A stretch of DNA of 55,161 nt from Pseudoduganella buxea (GTDB lineage Bacteria; Pseudomonadota; Gammaproteobacteria; Burkholderiales; Burkholderiaceae_D). The first letter of the stretch is position 1, and each line of letters opens with the position of its first letter. The DNA lies in the NCBI RefSeq assembly GCF_009720835.1, contig NZ_WNKZ01000037.1, positions 1 to 55,161 of the forward strand, in the 5' to 3' direction. Made by a program: the position numbers and the translations under genes. Below, piece after piece: positions 8,760 to 19,448 of this stretch. The notes under the pieces are model-generated. The model was not told the DNA's origin, made no database searches, and worked only from the letters and a program-made list of their open reading frames with translations.

Positions 8760-9839
8760 TTACTTCCAAATGTTCCAGGACGTCTGCATCCAGGCGGCGA
8801 CAACGACCAGCCAGAACAGCGTCAACGGAATGAATACCTTCCAACCCAGACGCATGATCTGGTCGTAGCGGTAACGCGGGAAGGTACCACGCACCCAGAT
8901 GAACACCGAGACGATGAAGAAGGACTTGGCGAACAGCCAGAAGAAGCCACCGAAGCCGCCCCAGAATTCGAGGAACTTGAACGGTGCCTGCCAGCCGCCC
9001 AGGAACATGATCGAGGCGAGCGTACCGATCAGGATCATGTTGGCGTATTCGGCCAGCATGAACATCGCGTACGACATGCCCGAATATTCGACCATGTGAC
9101 CGGCGACGATCTCGGACTCGCCCTCGACGACGTCGAACGGGTGGCGGTTGGTCTCGGCCAGGCCGGACACCAGGTAGATGACGAACAGCGGCAGCAGCGG
9201 CAGCCAGTTCCACGACATGAACGACACGCCCATGTCGGCGAAGTAGCCGCGGCCCTGGCCGTTGACGATGTCGATGAAGTTCAGCGAACCGGACACCATC
9301 AGCACGACCACCAGCGCGAAGCCCATCGGGATTTCATACGAAATCATCTGGGCCGACGCGCGCATGGCGCCCATGAACGAGTACTTCGAGTTGGACGACC
9401 AGCCGGCGATGATGATGCCGTAGACTTCCATCGACGTGATCGCCAGCAGCAGCAGCAGGCCGGCGTTGACGTTGGCCAGCACCGCTTCCGGGCCGAAGGG
9501 CACCACCGACCAGGCGGCCAGCGCCGGCATGATGGTCATCACGGGACCGATCACGAACAGGCTTTTCACGGCCTTGGTCGGGATGACGATTTCCTTGAAC
9601 AGCAGTTTCAGCGCGTCGGCGATGGGCTGCAGGAGGCCCATCGGACCGACCCGGTTCGGGCCGATACGGATCTGGATCCAGCCGATCAGCTTGCGCTCCC
9701 ACAGGGTGGCGTAGGCGACCAGGCCCATCAGCGGCAGCAGCACGCACAGCAGCTTGATCATGGTCCAGGCAAACGGCCACACGGGGCCGAGCAGCTCGGC
9801 GCCATTGGTGTTGATGGTGTTGACGAATTCCAGCGCCAT
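8760..9839 (-). CDS. nuoH: NADH-quinone oxidoreductase subunit H
   Basis: Membrane subunit at the junction with the peripheral arm that forms part of the quinone-binding chamber; 359 residues, eight transmembrane helices. Typical motifs are the quinone-site stretch [20 protein letters not shown] near residues 57-76 and [20 protein letters not shown] near 229-248, with acidic residues conserved. Its ATG shares one base with the nuoG stop (TAATG). Length and motifs are normal. Confidence 0.98.
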   Translation of the reverse strand: MALEFVNTINTNGAELLGPVWPFAWTMIKLLCVLLPLMGLVAYATLWERKLIGWIQIRIGPNRVGPMGLLQPIADALKLLFKEIVIPTKAVKSLFVIGPVMTIMPALAAWSVVPFGPEAVLANVNAGLLLLLAITSMEVYGIIIAGWSSNSKYSFMGAMRASAQMISYEIPMGFALVVVLMVSGSLNFIDIVNGQGRGYFADMGVSFMSWNWLPLLPLFVIYLVSGLAETNRHPFDVVEGESEIVAGHMVEYSGMSYAMFMLAEYANMILIGTLASIMFLGGWQAPFKFLEFWGGFGGFFWLFAKSFFIVSVFIWVRGTFPRYRYDQIMRLGWKVFIPLTLFWLVVVAAWMQTSWNIWK

Positions 9840-12181
9840 TATTTGCCCTCCCCTGCTTTGGCAACCGAGATCGGGCCGAACATGTCGCCCAAGGTTGCCG
9901 TCGATGCGTGGGCCGCCGGTACGCGTACCACGTTGGCCGGCAGCGCCGCGTCGACACGGGCCGCCAGGATCGCGGAACCGGCGCCTTGCAGCACCTGCAA
10001 CATGTCGCCGCTCTTGACGCCGATCTGCTCGGCCAGGGCCGTGGAGATGTGCGCCACCGGCGGGGCCGCGTCAGGCGTGGCCTGCAGCGGTGCCGAACGG
10101 CGCACCAGCGCGTCGGCGAAGTAGATCGGCACGTCGGTGACACGTTCCAGCTTGTCGCCGGCACCAAAAGCGGCGGCGGTAACGGCCAGTTTCGTCTTGT
10201 TCGACAGCTTGGCCGACAGGTCGGCAACGCCGGCACCCAGCACTTCGTCGCGCACGCTTTCCGACGTTTCGTAGTCGAAGCCCGGCAGGCCGAGGATGTT
10301 GCCCAGCACGCGCAGCACCTTCCACGCCGGACGTGCTTCGCCCAGCGGCTTGACGGTGCCGTTGAAGCTTTGTGCCCGGCCTTCGCAGTTGACGAAGGTA
10401 CCCGAGGTTTCGGCGAACGGCGCGATCGGCAGCAGCACGTCGGCATAGTCCGCGCCGTGCTTGAAGGCCGACATGACGACGACCATCTCGGCGGCCTTCA
10501 GCGCGGCGACGGCGGCCTGCGGGTTGGCCGCATCCAGTTCCGGTTCGGCGTTCAGCAGCAGGTACGCCTTCTTCGGCGCGGAGAATGCGGGAGCTGCCTT
10601 CGGCGCGACGGCGCCGACCAGGTAGCCGCCCACCGTGTTGGCCGCTTCCGTCAGCACGCCCAGGGTGGCACCCGTGGCCGTGGCGATCCACTGCGCGGCG
10701 GCGTGGATCTGCGACGCCTGCGGGTGGTGCACGGCGGCGTTGCCCAGGAAGACGGCATGGTTGCGCGTTTCCGCGTCACCCGACAGCAGGCCCGCGGCGA
10801 CGGCCTTGGCCGCGTCATTCGCTTCCACATTGTCGAAGCCTGCCGGTGCCGGCTCGCCCTTGGCTTGCGCGACGGCGGCGACGATACCGGACAGCACGGC
10901 CAGCCAGTCCGACGGCGCGGCCACGATGCGGCGGCTCACGTTGATCAGGCTGTCGTCGCCGGTGGCACCCACCAGCGCGATCTTGGCGCCGTTCTTGGCG
11001 GCAGCGCGCAGGCGCGTGGCCAGCAGCGGATGATCCTTGCGCAGGAAGGAGCCGATCACCAGCGCGCCGTGCAGGTTGCTCACCTGCGCGACGGGCATGC
11101 CCAGCCAGGGCGTGACTTCGCCGTCCAGCGCGAAGTCGCTCTGGCGCAGGCGGAAGTCCACGTTCTCGGAACCGACGCCGTGCACCAGCTTCTTCAGCAG
11201 GGCCAGCTCTTCGACCGTCGAATGGGCCGTGCCGTAGGCGGCGATCGCATCGGCGCCGTGTTCATGCTTGATGTTCTTCAGGCCGTGCGCCACGTATTCC
11301 AGTGCCGTCTGCCAGTCGACCTCTTTCCAGGCGCCGCCCTGCTTCAGCATCGGCTGCGTCAGGCGTTCGGCGCTGTCCAGGGCCTCGTACGAGAAGCGGT
11401 CCTTGTCGGAAATCCAGCACTCGTTGATGGCTTCGTTTTCCAGCGGCAGCACGCGCTTGACCTTGCCCTGCTTGACCTGGACGATCAGGTTGGCACCGAG
11501 GCCATCGTGCGGCGACACGGATTTGCGGCGCGACAGTTCCCACGTCCGGGCGCTGTAGCGGAACGGCTTCGACGTCAGCGCGCCCACGGGGCACAGGTCG
11601 ATCATATTGCCCGACATTTCCGAGCTGACCGCTTCGCCGACGAAGGTGGTGATCTCCGCGTGTTCGCCGCGGCCCAGCATGCCCAGTTCCATCACGCCGG
11701 CCACTTCCTGGCCGAAACGCACGCAACGGGTGCAGTGGATGCAGCGGCTCATTTCCTTCATGGACACGAGCGGGCCGGCATCCTTGGGCACGACGACGCG
11801 CTTGTCTTCCTCGTAGCGCGAGCTGTTCTTGCCGTAGCCGACCGCCAGATCCTGCAGCTGGCACTCGCCGCCCTGGTCGCAGATGGGGCAATCGAGCGGG
11901 TGGTTAATCAAGAGGAATTCCATGACGCTCTTCTGCGCCTGGACCGCCTTCTCGCTGTGCGAACGCACGATCATGCCCGCCGACACCGGCGTGGCGCAGG
12001 CTGGCAAGGGCTTCGGCGCCTTTTCCACTTCAACCAGGCACATCCGGCAGTTCGCCGCGATCGACAATTTCTTGTGATAGCAGAAGTGCGGGATATACGT
12101 CCCCAGTTTGTTGGCAGCGTCCATCACCATGGAACCCGGTGGGACTTCTACCTTCTTGCCGTCAATTTCGATTTCAACCAT
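9839..12181 (-). CDS. nuoG: NADH-quinone oxidoreductase subunit G
   Basis: Iron-sulfur subunit of the complex I peripheral arm, 780 residues. The N-terminal [2Fe-2S] ferredoxin domain has [20 protein letters not shown] near 33-52, followed by the His/Cys cluster ([18 protein letters not shown]) and a [4Fe-4S] motif [14 protein letters not shown]. The C-terminal half is the degenerate molybdopterin-oxidoreductase fold, ending in MopB-like residues. I use ATG 12181; a GTG nine bases upstream is possible, and no clear Shine-Dalgarno settles it. The nuoF stop lies 9 bases upstream of the chosen start. Confidence 0.97.
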   Translation of the reverse strand: MVEIEIDGKKVEVPPGSMVMDAANKLGTYIPHFCYHKKLSIAANCRMCLVEVEKAPKPLPACATPVSAGMIVRSHSEKAVQAQKSVMEFLLINHPLDCPICDQGGECQLQDLAVGYGKNSSRYEEDKRVVVPKDAGPLVSMKEMSRCIHCTRCVRFGQEVAGVMELGMLGRGEHAEITTFVGEAVSSEMSGNMIDLCPVGALTSKPFRYSARTWELSRRKSVSPHDGLGANLIVQVKQGKVKRVLPLENEAINECWISDKDRFSYEALDSAERLTQPMLKQGGAWKEVDWQTALEYVAHGLKNIKHEHGADAIAAYGTAHSTVEELALLKKLVHGVGSENVDFRLRQSDFALDGEVTPWLGMPVAQVSNLHGALVIGSFLRKDHPLLATRLRAAAKNGAKIALVGATGDDSLINVSRRIVAAPSDWLAVLSGIVAAVAQAKGEPAPAGFDNVEANDAAKAVAAGLLSGDAETRNHAVFLGNAAVHHPQASQIHAAAQWIATATGATLGVLTEAANTVGGYLVGAVAPKAAPAFSAPKKAYLLLNAEPELDAANPQAAVAALKAAEMVVVMSAFKHGADYADVLLPIAPFAETSGTFVNCEGRAQSFNGTVKPLGEARPAWKVLRVLGNILGLPGFDYETSESVRDEVLGAGVADLSAKLSNKTKLAVTAAAFGAGDKLERVTDVPIYFADALVRRSAPLQATPDAAPPVAHISTALAEQIGVKSGDMLQVLQGAGSAILAARVDAALPANVVRVPAAHASTATLGDMFGPISVAKAGEGK

Positions 12182-12190
12182 GATGATCAC

Positions 12191-13489
12191 TTAGAAAGCC
12201 GAGACAGGCACCAGGCAGTGCTTGTGCTCGACGTGATATTCGAATTCTTCGCGGAATTGCTTGATGAACGCGCGGACCGGCATCGCCGCCGCATCGCCCA
12301 GCGCGCAGATGGTGCGGCCCTGGATGTTGTCCGCGATCGAGTTCAGCATGTCCAGGTCGGTCTGGCGACCCTGGCCGTTTTCGATGCGGTGGATCATCCG
12401 GTACATCCAGCCCGTGCCTTCACGGCACGGCGTGCACTGGCCGCACGATTCCTCGTAGTAGAAGTAGGACAGGCGCTCGAGCGCCTTGACCATGCAGCGC
12501 GTCTCGTCCATGACGATGACGGCACCCGAGCCCAGCATCGAGCCGGCCTTGGCGATCGAATCGTAGTCCAGGTCGGTCTGCATCATGATCTCGCCACGCA
12601 CCACCGGAGCGGACGAACCGCCGGGAATGACGGCCTTGATCTTTTTGCCGCCGCGCATGCCACCGGCCAGCTCCATCAGCTTGGCGAACGGAGTACCCAG
12701 CGGCACCTCGTAGTTGCCCGGACGCTCGACGTCGCCGGAGATCGAGAAGATCTTCGTGCCGCCGTTGTTCGGCTTGCCCAGGCCCAGGTAGTTCTCGGCG
12801 CCGATGTTCAGGATGAACGGCACGGCCGCGAAGGTTTCCGTGTTGTTGATCGTGGTCGGCTTGCCGTACAGGCCGAACGAGGCCGGGAATGGCGGCTTGA
12901 AGCGCGGCTGGCCTTTCTTGCCTTCCAGCGACTCCAGCAGCGCCGTTTCCTCGCCGCAGATGTAGGCGCCGTAGCCATGGTGGGCGTGCAGCTGGAACGA
13001 GAACTCGCTGCCCATGATCTTGTCGCCCAGGAAGCCGGCGGCACGCGCCTCTTCCAGCGCTTCCTCGAAGCGCAGGTAGTCCTGGAAGATCTCGCCGTGG
13101 ATGTAGTTGTAGCCCACGGTGATGCCCATCGCATACGCGCCGATGGCCATGCCCTCGATCAGCGAGTGCGGGTTGTAGCGAATGATGTCGCGGTCCTTGA
13201 ACGTGCCCGGCTCGCCTTCGTCCGTGTTGCAGACGAGGTATTTCTGGCCCGGGAACTGGCGCGGCATGAAGCTCCACTTCAGGCCCGTGGGGAAACCGGC
13301 GCCGCCGCGGCCGCGCAGGCCCGACGTCTTCAGGTCGGCGATGATGGCTTCCGGCGTGATCTTCTCTTCCAGGATCTTGCGCAGCGCGGAGTAGCCACCG
13401 CGCTTGACGTAGTCTTCCAGGTGCCAGTTTTCGCCGTTCAGGTCCTTCAGGATCAGCGGATTGATGTGACGGTCGTGCAGGGAAGTCAT
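12191..13489 (-). CDS. nuoF: NADH-quinone oxidoreductase subunit F
   Basis: NADH- and FMN-binding subunit that oxidises NADH, 432 residues. The glycine-rich site [18 protein letters not shown] near residues 57-74 binds NADH/FMN, and [18 protein letters not shown] near 350 binds cluster N3, with the fourth Cys further on ([12 protein letters not shown]). The ATG at 13489 overlaps the nuoE stop by 4 bases (ATGA). That start gives [14 protein letters not shown], as in related operons; the in-frame sequence upstream of it overlaps nuoE and is not used. Confidence 0.98.
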   Translation of the reverse strand: MTSLHDRHINPLILKDLNGENWHLEDYVKRGGYSALRKILEEKITPEAIIADLKTSGLRGRGGAGFPTGLKWSFMPRQFPGQKYLVCNTDEGEPGTFKDRDIIRYNPHSLIEGMAIGAYAMGITVGYNYIHGEIFQDYLRFEEALEEARAAGFLGDKIMGSEFSFQLHAHHGYGAYICGEETALLESLEGKKGQPRFKPPFPASFGLYGKPTTINNTETFAAVPFILNIGAENYLGLGKPNNGGTKIFSISGDVERPGNYEVPLGTPFAKLMELAGGMRGGKKIKAVIPGGSSAPVVRGEIMMQTDLDYDSIAKAGSMLGSGAVIVMDETRCMVKALERLSYFYYEESCGQCTPCREGTGWMYRMIHRIENGQGRQTDLDMLNSIADNIQGRTICALGDAAAMPVRAFIKQFREEFEYHVEHKHCLVPVSAF

Positions 13490-13962
13490 TTCTTCAGTTC
13501 CTCCACGAGGGCGTCGATCTTGTCGTTGTTCATGAAGCTGCACATGCGGTGGTTATTCACCAGCATCACGGGTGCGTCGCCGCAGGCGCCCATGCACTCC
13601 CCTTCCATCAGGGTGAATGCGCCGTCGTCGGTGGTGCCGCGGTAGTCGATGCCCAGCTTGTGCTTCAGGTGCTCACCGGCCTTCACGCCGCCCGACAGGG
13701 CGCATGGCAGGTTGGTGCACACGGTGATCTTGTGCTTGCCGACGGGTTTCAGGTTGTACATGTTGTAGAAGGTGGCCACTTCCTGCACGGCGATGGCCGG
13801 CATGCCGATGTAGTCGGCCAGTTCCTTCATGGTTTCCGGCGAGACCCAACCCAGTTCCACCTGGGCGTGGGCCAGCGCGGCCATCACGGCCGACTGGCGC
13901 TGGTCGGCCGGGTACTTGGCCAACTCACGGTCGATTTTTTTATAACACTGCTCAGATAACAT
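13486..13962 (-). CDS. nuoE: NADH-quinone oxidoreductase subunit E
   Basis: Thioredoxin-fold subunit of the NADH-oxidising module with a [2Fe-2S] cluster (N1a), 158 residues. The four ligands are visible: C-x4-C in [12 protein letters not shown] near residues 81-92 and C-x3-C in [12 protein letters not shown] near 121-132. The helical N-terminus with [11 protein letters not shown] is typical. It is coupled by overlap to nuoF and lies 16 bases after nuoD. Confidence 0.98.
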   Translation of the reverse strand: MLSEQCYKKIDRELAKYPADQRQSAVMAALAHAQVELGWVSPETMKELADYIGMPAIAVQEVATFYNMYNLKPVGKHKITVCTNLPCALSGGVKAGEHLKHKLGIDYRGTTDDGAFTLMEGECMGACGDAPVMLVNNHRMCSFMNNDKIDALVEELKK

Positions 13963-13978
13963 AATTCTTTCCGCCTCT

Positions 13979-15232
13979 TTATCGGTCGATACTGCCGAAA
14001 ACGATGTCTTGCGTGCCGATGATGGTCACGGCGTCGGCAATCATGTGGCCGCGCGCCATTTCATCCAGGCTTTGCAGGTGGGCATAGTCCGGGGCACGAA
14101 TCTTCAGGCGGTAGGGCTTGTTGGCACCGTCGGAGACGATATAGATGCCGAATTCGCCTTTCGGGTGTTCCACGGCGGCATACGCTTCGCCCGGTGGCAC
14201 GTGGAAGCCTTCCTGGAACAGCTTGAAGTGGTGAATCAGCGATTCCATGTTGGACTTCATGTCCACGCGCGACGGCGGCGCGATCTTGCGGTTGTCCGTG
14301 ATGACGGGACCGGGATTATTGCGCAGCCACTCGATGCACTGCTTGATGATGCGGTTCGACTGGCGCAGTTCTTCCACGCGCACCAGGTAGCGGTCGTAGC
14401 AGTCGCCGTTGGTGCCGATCGGCACGTCGAAGTCCATCAGGTCGTAGACCTCGTAAGGCTGCTTCTTGCGCAGGTCCCACTGCACGCCCGAGCCGCGCAG
14501 CATGGCGCCCGTGAAGCCCATGGCCAGCGCGTCTTCCGGCGACACGACGCCGATACCGACGGTACGCTGTTTCCAGATACGGTTGTCGGTCAGCAGGGTT
14601 TCGTATTCGTCGACGTAGGTCGGGAAACGGTTCGTGAACGCTTCCAGGAAGTCCAGCAGGGAGCCCTGGCGGTCTTCGTTGAGCTTGTTGATTTCCTTCT
14701 TGCTGCGAATGGTCGACTCGCGGTGCTGCGGCATCGCATCCGGCAGGTCGCGGTAGACGCCGCCTGGGCGGTAGTAGGCCGCGTGCATGCGCGCGCCCGA
14801 CACGGCTTCGTAGCAGTCGAACAGGTCTTCACGGTCGCGGAAGCAGTACAGGAACGGACCCATGGCACCGACGTCCAGCGCGTGCGCGCCCAGCCACATC
14901 AGGTGGTTCAGGATACGGGTGATCTCGTCGAACATGACGCGGATGTACTGGGCGCGCAGGGGCACTTCCAGGCCCAGCAGCTTTTCGATGGCCATCACGT
15001 AGCCGTGCTCGTTGCACATCATCGACACGTAGTCGAGACGGTCCATGTACGGCACGTTCTGCAGGTAGGTCTTCTGTTCGGCCAGCTTCTCGGTGGCGCG
15101 GTGCAGCAGGCCGATATGGGGGTCGGCACGCTGGATCACCTCGCCGTCCAGCTCCAGCACCAGGCGCAGCACGCCGTGCGCGGCCGGGTGCTGCGGACCA
15201 AAGTTCAGGGTGTAATTCTTAATCTCAGCCAT
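13979..15232 (-). CDS. nuoD: NADH-quinone oxidoreductase subunit D
   Basis: Hydrogenase-large-subunit homologue that lines the quinone site, 417 residues. The N-terminal [21 protein letters not shown] and the [12 protein letters not shown] stretch, with the quinone-contacting His and Tyr residues, are intact, as is the C-terminal DIVFGSIDR. It is a separate gene, not fused to nuoC. Its ATG shares one base with the nuoC stop (TAATG). Confidence 0.98.
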   Translation of the reverse strand: MAEIKNYTLNFGPQHPAAHGVLRLVLELDGEVIQRADPHIGLLHRATEKLAEQKTYLQNVPYMDRLDYVSMMCNEHGYVMAIEKLLGLEVPLRAQYIRVMFDEITRILNHLMWLGAHALDVGAMGPFLYCFRDREDLFDCYEAVSGARMHAAYYRPGGVYRDLPDAMPQHRESTIRSKKEINKLNEDRQGSLLDFLEAFTNRFPTYVDEYETLLTDNRIWKQRTVGIGVVSPEDALAMGFTGAMLRGSGVQWDLRKKQPYEVYDLMDFDVPIGTNGDCYDRYLVRVEELRQSNRIIKQCIEWLRNNPGPVITDNRKIAPPSRVDMKSNMESLIHHFKLFQEGFHVPPGEAYAAVEHPKGEFGIYIVSDGANKPYRLKIRAPDYAHLQSLDEMARGHMIADAVTIIGTQDIVFGSIDR

Positions 15233-15825
15233 TATTTCATCCCGTATTTTTCTTCACGGATCACACGCGGCACGTTTTCGCGCGGCTCGATCGTTACCGG
15301 CTGGTACATCACGCGCTTCTGCTCGGCGTCGTAACGCATTTCCGTGTAACCGGACACCGGGAAGTCCTTGCGGAATGGGTGGCCGATGAAGCCGTAGTCG
15401 GTCAGGATGCGGCGCAGGTCGCTGTGACCTTCGAACAGGATGCCCAGCAGGTCGAACGCCTCGCGCTCGTACCAGTTTGCAGCACGCCAGATATCGGTGA
15501 CGCTTTGCACGATCGGCATGTCGTCGTCCGGGCAGAACACGCGTACGCGCACGCGCCAGTTGTGCTTGACCGACAGCAGGTGCGAGACGGCCGCGAAGCG
15601 CGGGCCTTCCCACGTGCCTTCGCCGTAGGTGGAATAGTCGACGCCGCACAGGTCGATCAAAGTGTCGAACCCCAGTGCGGCATTGTCGCGCAGCGTCTGC
15701 ATGACGGCGTGATAGTCGTTGGCCTTGACGACGAGGGTGATTTCACCCAGCGCGGTCGTCGTGGCGACGCGCTCCCCCAGGACGCCGGCCAGGGCGCCCT
15801 GCAATGCTTCCAGATGTGTTGTCAT
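15232..15825 (-). CDS. nuoC: NADH-quinone oxidoreductase subunit C
   Basis: 30-kDa-type subunit of the peripheral arm, 197 residues. The family signature is at about 120-145: [20 protein letters not shown] followed by RRILTDYGF and [10 protein letters not shown] use ATG 15825 ([12 protein letters not shown]); longer in-frame sequence upstream runs into nuoB and is not used. The gap to nuoB is 17 bases. Confidence 0.97.
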   Translation of the reverse strand: MTTHLEALQGALAGVLGERVATTTALGEITLVVKANDYHAVMQTLRDNAALGFDTLIDLCGVDYSTYGEGTWEGPRFAAVSHLLSVKHNWRVRVRVFCPDDDMPIVQSVTDIWRAANWYEREAFDLLGILFEGHSDLRRILTDYGFIGHPFRKDFPVSGYTEMRYDAEQKRVMYQPVTIEPRENVPRVIREEKYGMK

Positions 15826-15842
15826 ATTTTTGCGCGCCCCGT

Positions 15843-16319
15843 TTAACGTGCGATCGTATTGGTGCGCTTGATCTTGTTTTGCAGCTGCAGGATGCCGTAC
15901 AGCAGTGCCTCGGCGGTCGGCGGGCAGCCCGGCACGTAGATGTCGACGGGCACGATGCGGTCGCAACCGCGCACCACCGAGTACGAGTAGTGATAGTAGC
16001 CGCCGCCATTGGCGCAGGTGCCCATCGAGATGACCCAGCGCGGCTCGGACATCTGGTCATACACCTTGCGCAGTGCCGGTGCCATCTTGTTGCACAGCGT
16101 ACCGGCGACGATCATCACGTCGGACTGGCGCGGCGATGGGCGGAACACGACGCCGAAGCGGTCCATGTCATAACGGGCAGCGCCCACGTGCATCATTTCG
16201 ACCGCACAGCAGGCCAGACCGAACGTCATCGGGAACATCGACCCGGTACGCGCCCAGTTGATCAGCTTGTCGGCCGAGGTGGTGATGAAACCTTCGTTTA
16301 ATACGCCTTCAATAGCCAT
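15843..16319 (-). CDS. nuoB: NADH-quinone oxidoreductase subunit B
   Basis: Carries the terminal cluster N2 that reduces quinone, 158 residues. The tandem cysteines in [20 protein letters not shown] near residues 34-53, a Cys near 100 (GTCANGGG) and the Cys in [12 protein letters not shown] near 130 are the expected cluster ligands. It follows nuoA by three bases. The N-terminus [19 protein letters not shown] is usual for betaproteobacteria. Confidence 0.98.
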   Translation of the reverse strand: MAIEGVLNEGFITTSADKLINWARTGSMFPMTFGLACCAVEMMHVGAARYDMDRFGVVFRPSPRQSDVMIVAGTLCNKMAPALRKVYDQMSEPRWVISMGTCANGGGYYHYSYSVVRGCDRIVPVDIYVPGCPPTAEALLYGILQLQNKIKRTNTIAR

Positions 16320-16322
16320 GGC

Positions 16323-16682
16323 TTATTCCCAATCAAGGGCACCTTTCTTCCAGATATACCAAAAACCGACAACGAATTCGGCGATGAACACCATCATCGT
16401 CACGAAGCCCTGCCAGCCCAGTTCGCGCATGGAGACGCCCCACGGGAAGAAGAATGCAGTTTCCAGGTCGAACAAAATAAACAGGATCGCGACGAGGTAG
16501 TAACGCACGTCGAACTTCATGCGTGCGTCTTCGAAGGCTTCGAAGCCGCACTCGTAAGGGGAGAGTTTCGCCGCATCGGGCTTGTGGGGCCCGAGCAGAC
16601 GGCCAAGCACCTGGGGCACTACGCCGACACCGAGGCCGACGAGCAGGAACAGAAGTACGGGGAAGTAATTTTCGAGGTTCAC
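16323..16682 (-). CDS. nuoA: NADH-quinone oxidoreductase subunit A (GTG start)
   Basis: First gene of the operon, 119 residues with three transmembrane helices. Family motifs are [21 protein letters not shown] near residues 42-62 and the conserved acidic [14 protein letters not shown]. The only start that gives the normal N-terminus [11 protein letters not shown] is GTG at 16682, with no strong ribosome site before it, so initiation may be weak or regulated. The promoter region lies between here and the terminator at about 16800. Confidence 0.96.
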   Translation of the reverse strand: MNLENYFPVLLFLLVGLGVGVVPQVLGRLLGPHKPDAAKLSPYECGFEAFEDARMKFDVRYYLVAILFILFDLETAFFFPWGVSMRELGWQGFVTMMVFIAEFVVGFWYIWKKGALDWE

Positions 16683-16796
16683 GGTAGGATCACAGCTGTT
16701 GTTGAACGATCGTCAGGACAGTGCTGTACCTGACGGTACAGCCAACGCTCGACCCCAATCAAACGCTGAGACCAGGATCAAACGACACATCCTCGT
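16683..16796 (-). promoter_or_regulatory. nuo operon leader with perfect palindrome
   Basis: Between the tRNA-Leu terminator and nuoA lie about 114 bases that must hold the nuo promoter. They contain a perfect inverted repeat, CTGTACC-GTCA-GGTACAG, at 16724-16741, which overlaps where a -10 box would fall relative to a TTGATT box about 16 bases upstream. No T-run follows, so it looks more like a regulator site than a terminator. The protein that would bind is unknown. Confidence 0.5.
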
Positions 16797-16844
16797 AAAA
16801 AAACCAGCTGCAGGCATGAGGGCAACTCAGGCGCCTTGTGCTGG
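16797..16844 (-). terminator. Terminator between tRNA-Leu and nuoA
   Basis: On the minus strand the sequence after the tRNA forms CCAGC/GCTGG and AGGC/GCCT stems around an internal loop, then a run of seven T. This should end the tRNA (and any secG readthrough) transcript before the nuo promoter. Confidence 0.6.
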
Positions 16845-16857
16845 CTTCTCAAATCTA

Positions 16858-16942
16858 TGGTGCCGACGACGAGACTCGAACTCGTACAGCTTGCGCCACT
16901 ACCCCCTCAAGATAGCGTGTCTACCAATTTCACCACGTCGGC
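16858..16942 (-). tRNA. tRNA-Leu (anticodon GAG)
   Basis: An 85-base class II tRNA. The acceptor arms GCCGACG and CGTCGGC pair perfectly, the discriminator is A, and CCA is encoded. The anticodon loop is CTATC-TT-GAG-GG-GGTAG, giving GAG, which reads CTC and CTT leucine codons. The T arm has the GTTCGAGTC core, and the D arm the usual GGTAGACACGC following stretch. It lies between secG and nuoA, as often seen in betaproteobacteria. Confidence 0.95.
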
Positions 16943-16954
16943 ATTAAGGCCGCT

Positions 16955-16983
16955 ATTCTACTCGTCTTTACGCATTTTGTTAA
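16955..16983 (-). promoter_or_regulatory. Sigma-70 promoter of tRNA-Leu
   Basis: TTAACA and TAGAAT on the minus strand are separated by exactly 17 bases and each matches consensus at five of six positions. The predicted start is about 6-7 bases before the mature 5' end of tRNA-Leu. Confidence 0.75.
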
Positions 16984-17038
16984 TCGCGTTTGCGTCAAAT
17001 CAAGAAGAAAAGCGGAAGAAACTCAATACTTATTAGTT

Positions 17039-17470
17039 TTACTTCGGAATCGTGTTCGCTGGCGCGCCATTGGCCGGCGCCGGGGCGGCTGGCGTCGTCG
17101 CTGGAGCGGCTGGCGTCGTTGCAGGCGCGGCAGGCGTCGTGGCCGGTGCCGGCGCATTCGCGGCAGGGATCGCGGCCGAACCGGTGACGGGCACCGTGAT
17201 GTTCGACAGCACGCCGCCGGTACCGGCGGTGCGCTGCGTGGCCAGCACCGAGATACCCAGGGTAGCGGCGAAGAACACGGTGGCCGCCACGGCCGTCATC
17301 TTGGACATGAAGTTCGATGAGCCGGTGGCGCCGAACAGGCTGCCGGATGCGCCGGAACCGAAGGCGGCGCCCATGTCGGCGCCTTTGCCGTGCTGCAGCA
17401 GCACGAGGGCGATGATGGCCAGTGCAGACAGGACCTGAACTACGACGACCAGATTGAACAAGGTGTTCAT
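17039..17470 (-). CDS. secG: Preprotein translocase subunit SecG with Ala/Pro/Thr tail
   Basis: Accessory inner-membrane subunit of the SecYEG channel. The N-terminal 80 residues show the two SecG helices: LVVVVQVLSALAIIALVLLQ then the GKGADMGAAFGSGASGSLFG loop and a second helix starting TAVAATVFFAATLGISVL. After that comes a low-complexity tail with the heptad-like unit TTPAAPA repeated three times, encoded by near-identical DNA at about 17080-17150. The protein (143 residues) is longer than E. coli SecG because of this tail. It sits 74 bases downstream of tpiA, the usual pairing in this group. Confidence 0.95.
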   Translation of the reverse strand: MNTLFNLVVVVQVLSALAIIALVLLQHGKGADMGAAFGSGASGSLFGATGSSNFMSKMTAVAATVFFAATLGISVLATQRTAGTGGVLSNITVPVTGSAAIPAANAPAPATTPAAPATTPAAPATTPAAPAPANGAPANTIPK

Positions 17471-17544
17471 GCTATTCCAATTCTCAGTTGATGCTTGGTT
17501 GATACCCGGGCTTTTGGCCTGGTTAAGCTTGGTTAAATGATTCT

Positions 17545-18294
17545 TTACTCGGCCGCATGCACGATGGCGAGGAAATCCGCCACCTTCAGGGCCGCGCCGC
17601 CGATCAGGCCGCCATCGATGTCGGCCTGCGCCAGCAGCTCGCGCGCATTCTCCGGCTTCATGCTGCCGCCGTACAGGATCTGCAGGTTCGCCGCCGCCAC
17701 CGGATTGCGCTCGGCCACCAGCTTGCGCAGCATCGCGTGCACTTCCTGGGCCATGGCCGGCGTGGCCGTCTTGCCCGTGCCGATGGCCCAGACCGGCTCA
17801 TACGCCAGCACGATCTTTTCCACCGCCGCCGCTTCCAGCACATCCAGCACGGCTTGCAGTTGCGCACATACAACAATATTGGTCCGCCCTGCTTCGCGCT
17901 CGGCCAAAGTCTCGCCCACGCAAACGACCGGCGTCAGGCCGGCATTGTGCGCCGCCAGCACCTTCTGCGCCACGACTTCGTTGGTTTCGTGATGGTACGC
18001 GCGCCGCTCGGAGTGACCGCACAGCACGTAGCGGCAGCCGAAATCCTGCAGCATCGACGCCGCCACCTCGCCCGTGTAGGCGCCGGCGGCATAGGCGGAC
18101 ACGTCCTGCGCCCCCCAGGCCACGGGCGTTCCCGTCAGCTCGGACTGGCATTGTGCCAGATATGGCGCCGGGGCGCAGACGCCGCAATCGGCATTCTTCG
18201 CGGCATAGCCGGCCACGATGCCGCGTAATAATACCGAATTCGCGGCAAGGCTGCCGTTCATTTTCCAGTTGCCGATGACCAGTTTGCGACGCAT
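17545..18294 (-). CDS. tpiA: Triosephosphate isomerase
   Basis: Interconverts dihydroxyacetone phosphate and glyceraldehyde 3-phosphate in glycolysis and gluconeogenesis. The 249-residue chain has the active-site NWKMNG at residues 7-12, the catalytic His in [10 protein letters not shown] near 95, and the catalytic Glu in [14 protein letters not shown] near 164-177, followed by loop 6. The C-terminal GGSMKPENA phosphate site is also present. ATG 18294 gives [15 protein letters not shown] good promoter lies just upstream. Confidence 0.98.
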   Translation of the reverse strand: MRRKLVIGNWKMNGSLAANSVLLRGIVAGYAAKNADCGVCAPAPYLAQCQSELTGTPVAWGAQDVSAYAAGAYTGEVAASMLQDFGCRYVLCGHSERRAYHHETNEVVAQKVLAAHNAGLTPVVCVGETLAEREAGRTNIVVCAQLQAVLDVLEAAAVEKIVLAYEPVWAIGTGKTATPAMAQEVHAMLRKLVAERNPVAAANLQILYGGSMKPENARELLAQADIDGGLIGGAALKVADFLAIVHAAE

Positions 18295-18331
18295 ATTACT
18301 CCGGGCGGGTTGATAAAACGTTAAACCCGCA

Positions 18332-18361
18332 ATTGTAACGTGGCCGGCAAAGCCGGGTCAA
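18332..18361 (-). promoter_or_regulatory. Sigma-70 promoter of tpiA
   Basis: On the minus strand, TTGACC and TACAAT are separated by 18 bases, each one mismatch from consensus, and lie about 40-65 bases before the tpiA start codon. Confidence 0.7.
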
Positions 18362-18388
18362 ACCGGCAACGTCGCCGGGCCCGCCAGC

Positions 18389-19375
18389 CTAGGGTTTGAT
18401 CACCTGCAGCATGATCTTGCCGACGTGGGTCGACGCCTCCATCAGCGCGTGCGCGTCGGCCGCCTGCTCCAGGGGGAAGCTCTCGTAGATGACGGGCTTG
18501 ATGCGCCCTTCGCCGAACAGGGGCCACACTTTCTCCTGCAGCTGGCGGGCAATCGCGCCCTTGAAGGCCACCGAACGGGGGCGCAAGGTGGAACCGGTGA
18601 CGGTCAGGCGGCGGCGCAGCACTTGTCCCATGTCCAGGGTGCCCTTGGCGCCGCCCAGCAGCGCGATGATGGCGATGCGGCCGTCGTCGGCCAGGCAGTT
18701 GATTTCCCGTTCCAGATAGTCGCCACCGACCATGTCGAGGATGACGTCGACGCCATTGTCGCCCGTCAGCTGCTTGACGACGGCGGCGAAGTCCTCGTGG
18801 CGGTAATTGATGCCCCGCTCCGCGCCCAGCTGCTCGCAGGCCCGCGCCTTGTCCTCGCTGCCGGCGGTGGCGAACACGCGGTTGCCCATCGCATGGGCCA
18901 GCTGGATGGCCGTGACGCCGATACCGGACGTGCCGCCCTGCACCAGCAGCGACTCGCCCGCCCCCAGCCGCGCGCGGTCGAACACATTGCTCCACACGGT
19001 AAAGTAATTCTCCGGCAGCGACGCCGCCTCCAGCGGCGACAGCCCCTGCGGCACGGGCAGGCACTGCGCGATGGGCGCCGTCACGAACTCCGCATAGCCC
19101 CCGCCCTGCACCAGCGCACACACCATGTCGCCCGCCTTGAAGGGCGAATTGGCCAGGTCGCCATCGAGGATCTCGCCGGCCACTTCCAGCCCCGGCAGAT
19201 CGGAAGCCCCCGGCGGCGGCGCATAGTTGCCCATCCGCTGGAACACGTCGGGCCGGTTGATGCCGGCCGCATGCACGCGGATGCGCACTTCCCCCGCCTT
19301 CGGCTCCGGCATCGGGCGCTGGCACAGCCGCAAGACTTCCGGTCCGCCCGGCTTGGTGATCTCGATCGCGCGCAT
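18389..19375 (-). CDS. NAD(P)H:quinone oxidoreductase, zinc-free MDR family
   Basis: A 328-residue medium-chain dehydrogenase/reductase of the quinone oxidoreductase (PIG3/QorA-like) kind, cytoplasmic. It has the GroES-like N-terminus with HAAGINRPDVFQRMGNY near 35-51 and the nucleotide-binding LVQGGTSGIGVTAIQLA near 143-159. The catalytic-zinc cysteine and histidine of alcohol dehydrogenases are absent, which supports a zinc-free NADPH quinone reductase. An AAGGA ribosome site precedes ATG 19375. It lies upstream of tpiA, but tpiA has its own promoter. Confidence 0.9.
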   Translation of the reverse strand: MRAIEITKPGGPEVLRLCQRPMPEPKAGEVRIRVHAAGINRPDVFQRMGNYAPPPGASDLPGLEVAGEILDGDLANSPFKAGDMVCALVQGGGYAEFVTAPIAQCLPVPQGLSPLEAASLPENYFTVWSNVFDRARLGAGESLLVQGGTSGIGVTAIQLAHAMGNRVFATAGSEDKARACEQLGAERGINYRHEDFAAVVKQLTGDNGVDVILDMVGGDYLEREINCLADDGRIAIIALLGGAKGTLDMGQVLRRRLTVTGSTLRPRSVAFKGAIARQLQEKVWPLFGEGRIKPVIYESFPLEQAADAHALMEASTHVGKIMLQVIKP

Positions 19376-19448
19376 GGTTGTCCTTTCGTTAAAGGATTGA
19401 TTTTAGCGCAAGGGCGGGATTTTGCGCGGGCGCGCAGGCGGATGGAAT

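Noticed and set aside
9908..13645. A 1245-codon plus-strand frame opposite nuoG and nuoF
   Set aside because: It is an antisense shadow of two clear iron-sulfur subunits; its sequence has no recognisable domain and runs across gene borders.
16858..16942. tRNA-Leu as an integration site for the T6SS island
   Set aside because: No integrase gene and no repeat of the tRNA 3' end was noticed, and secG, tpiA and the quinone oxidoreductase gene lie between the tRNA and the island.
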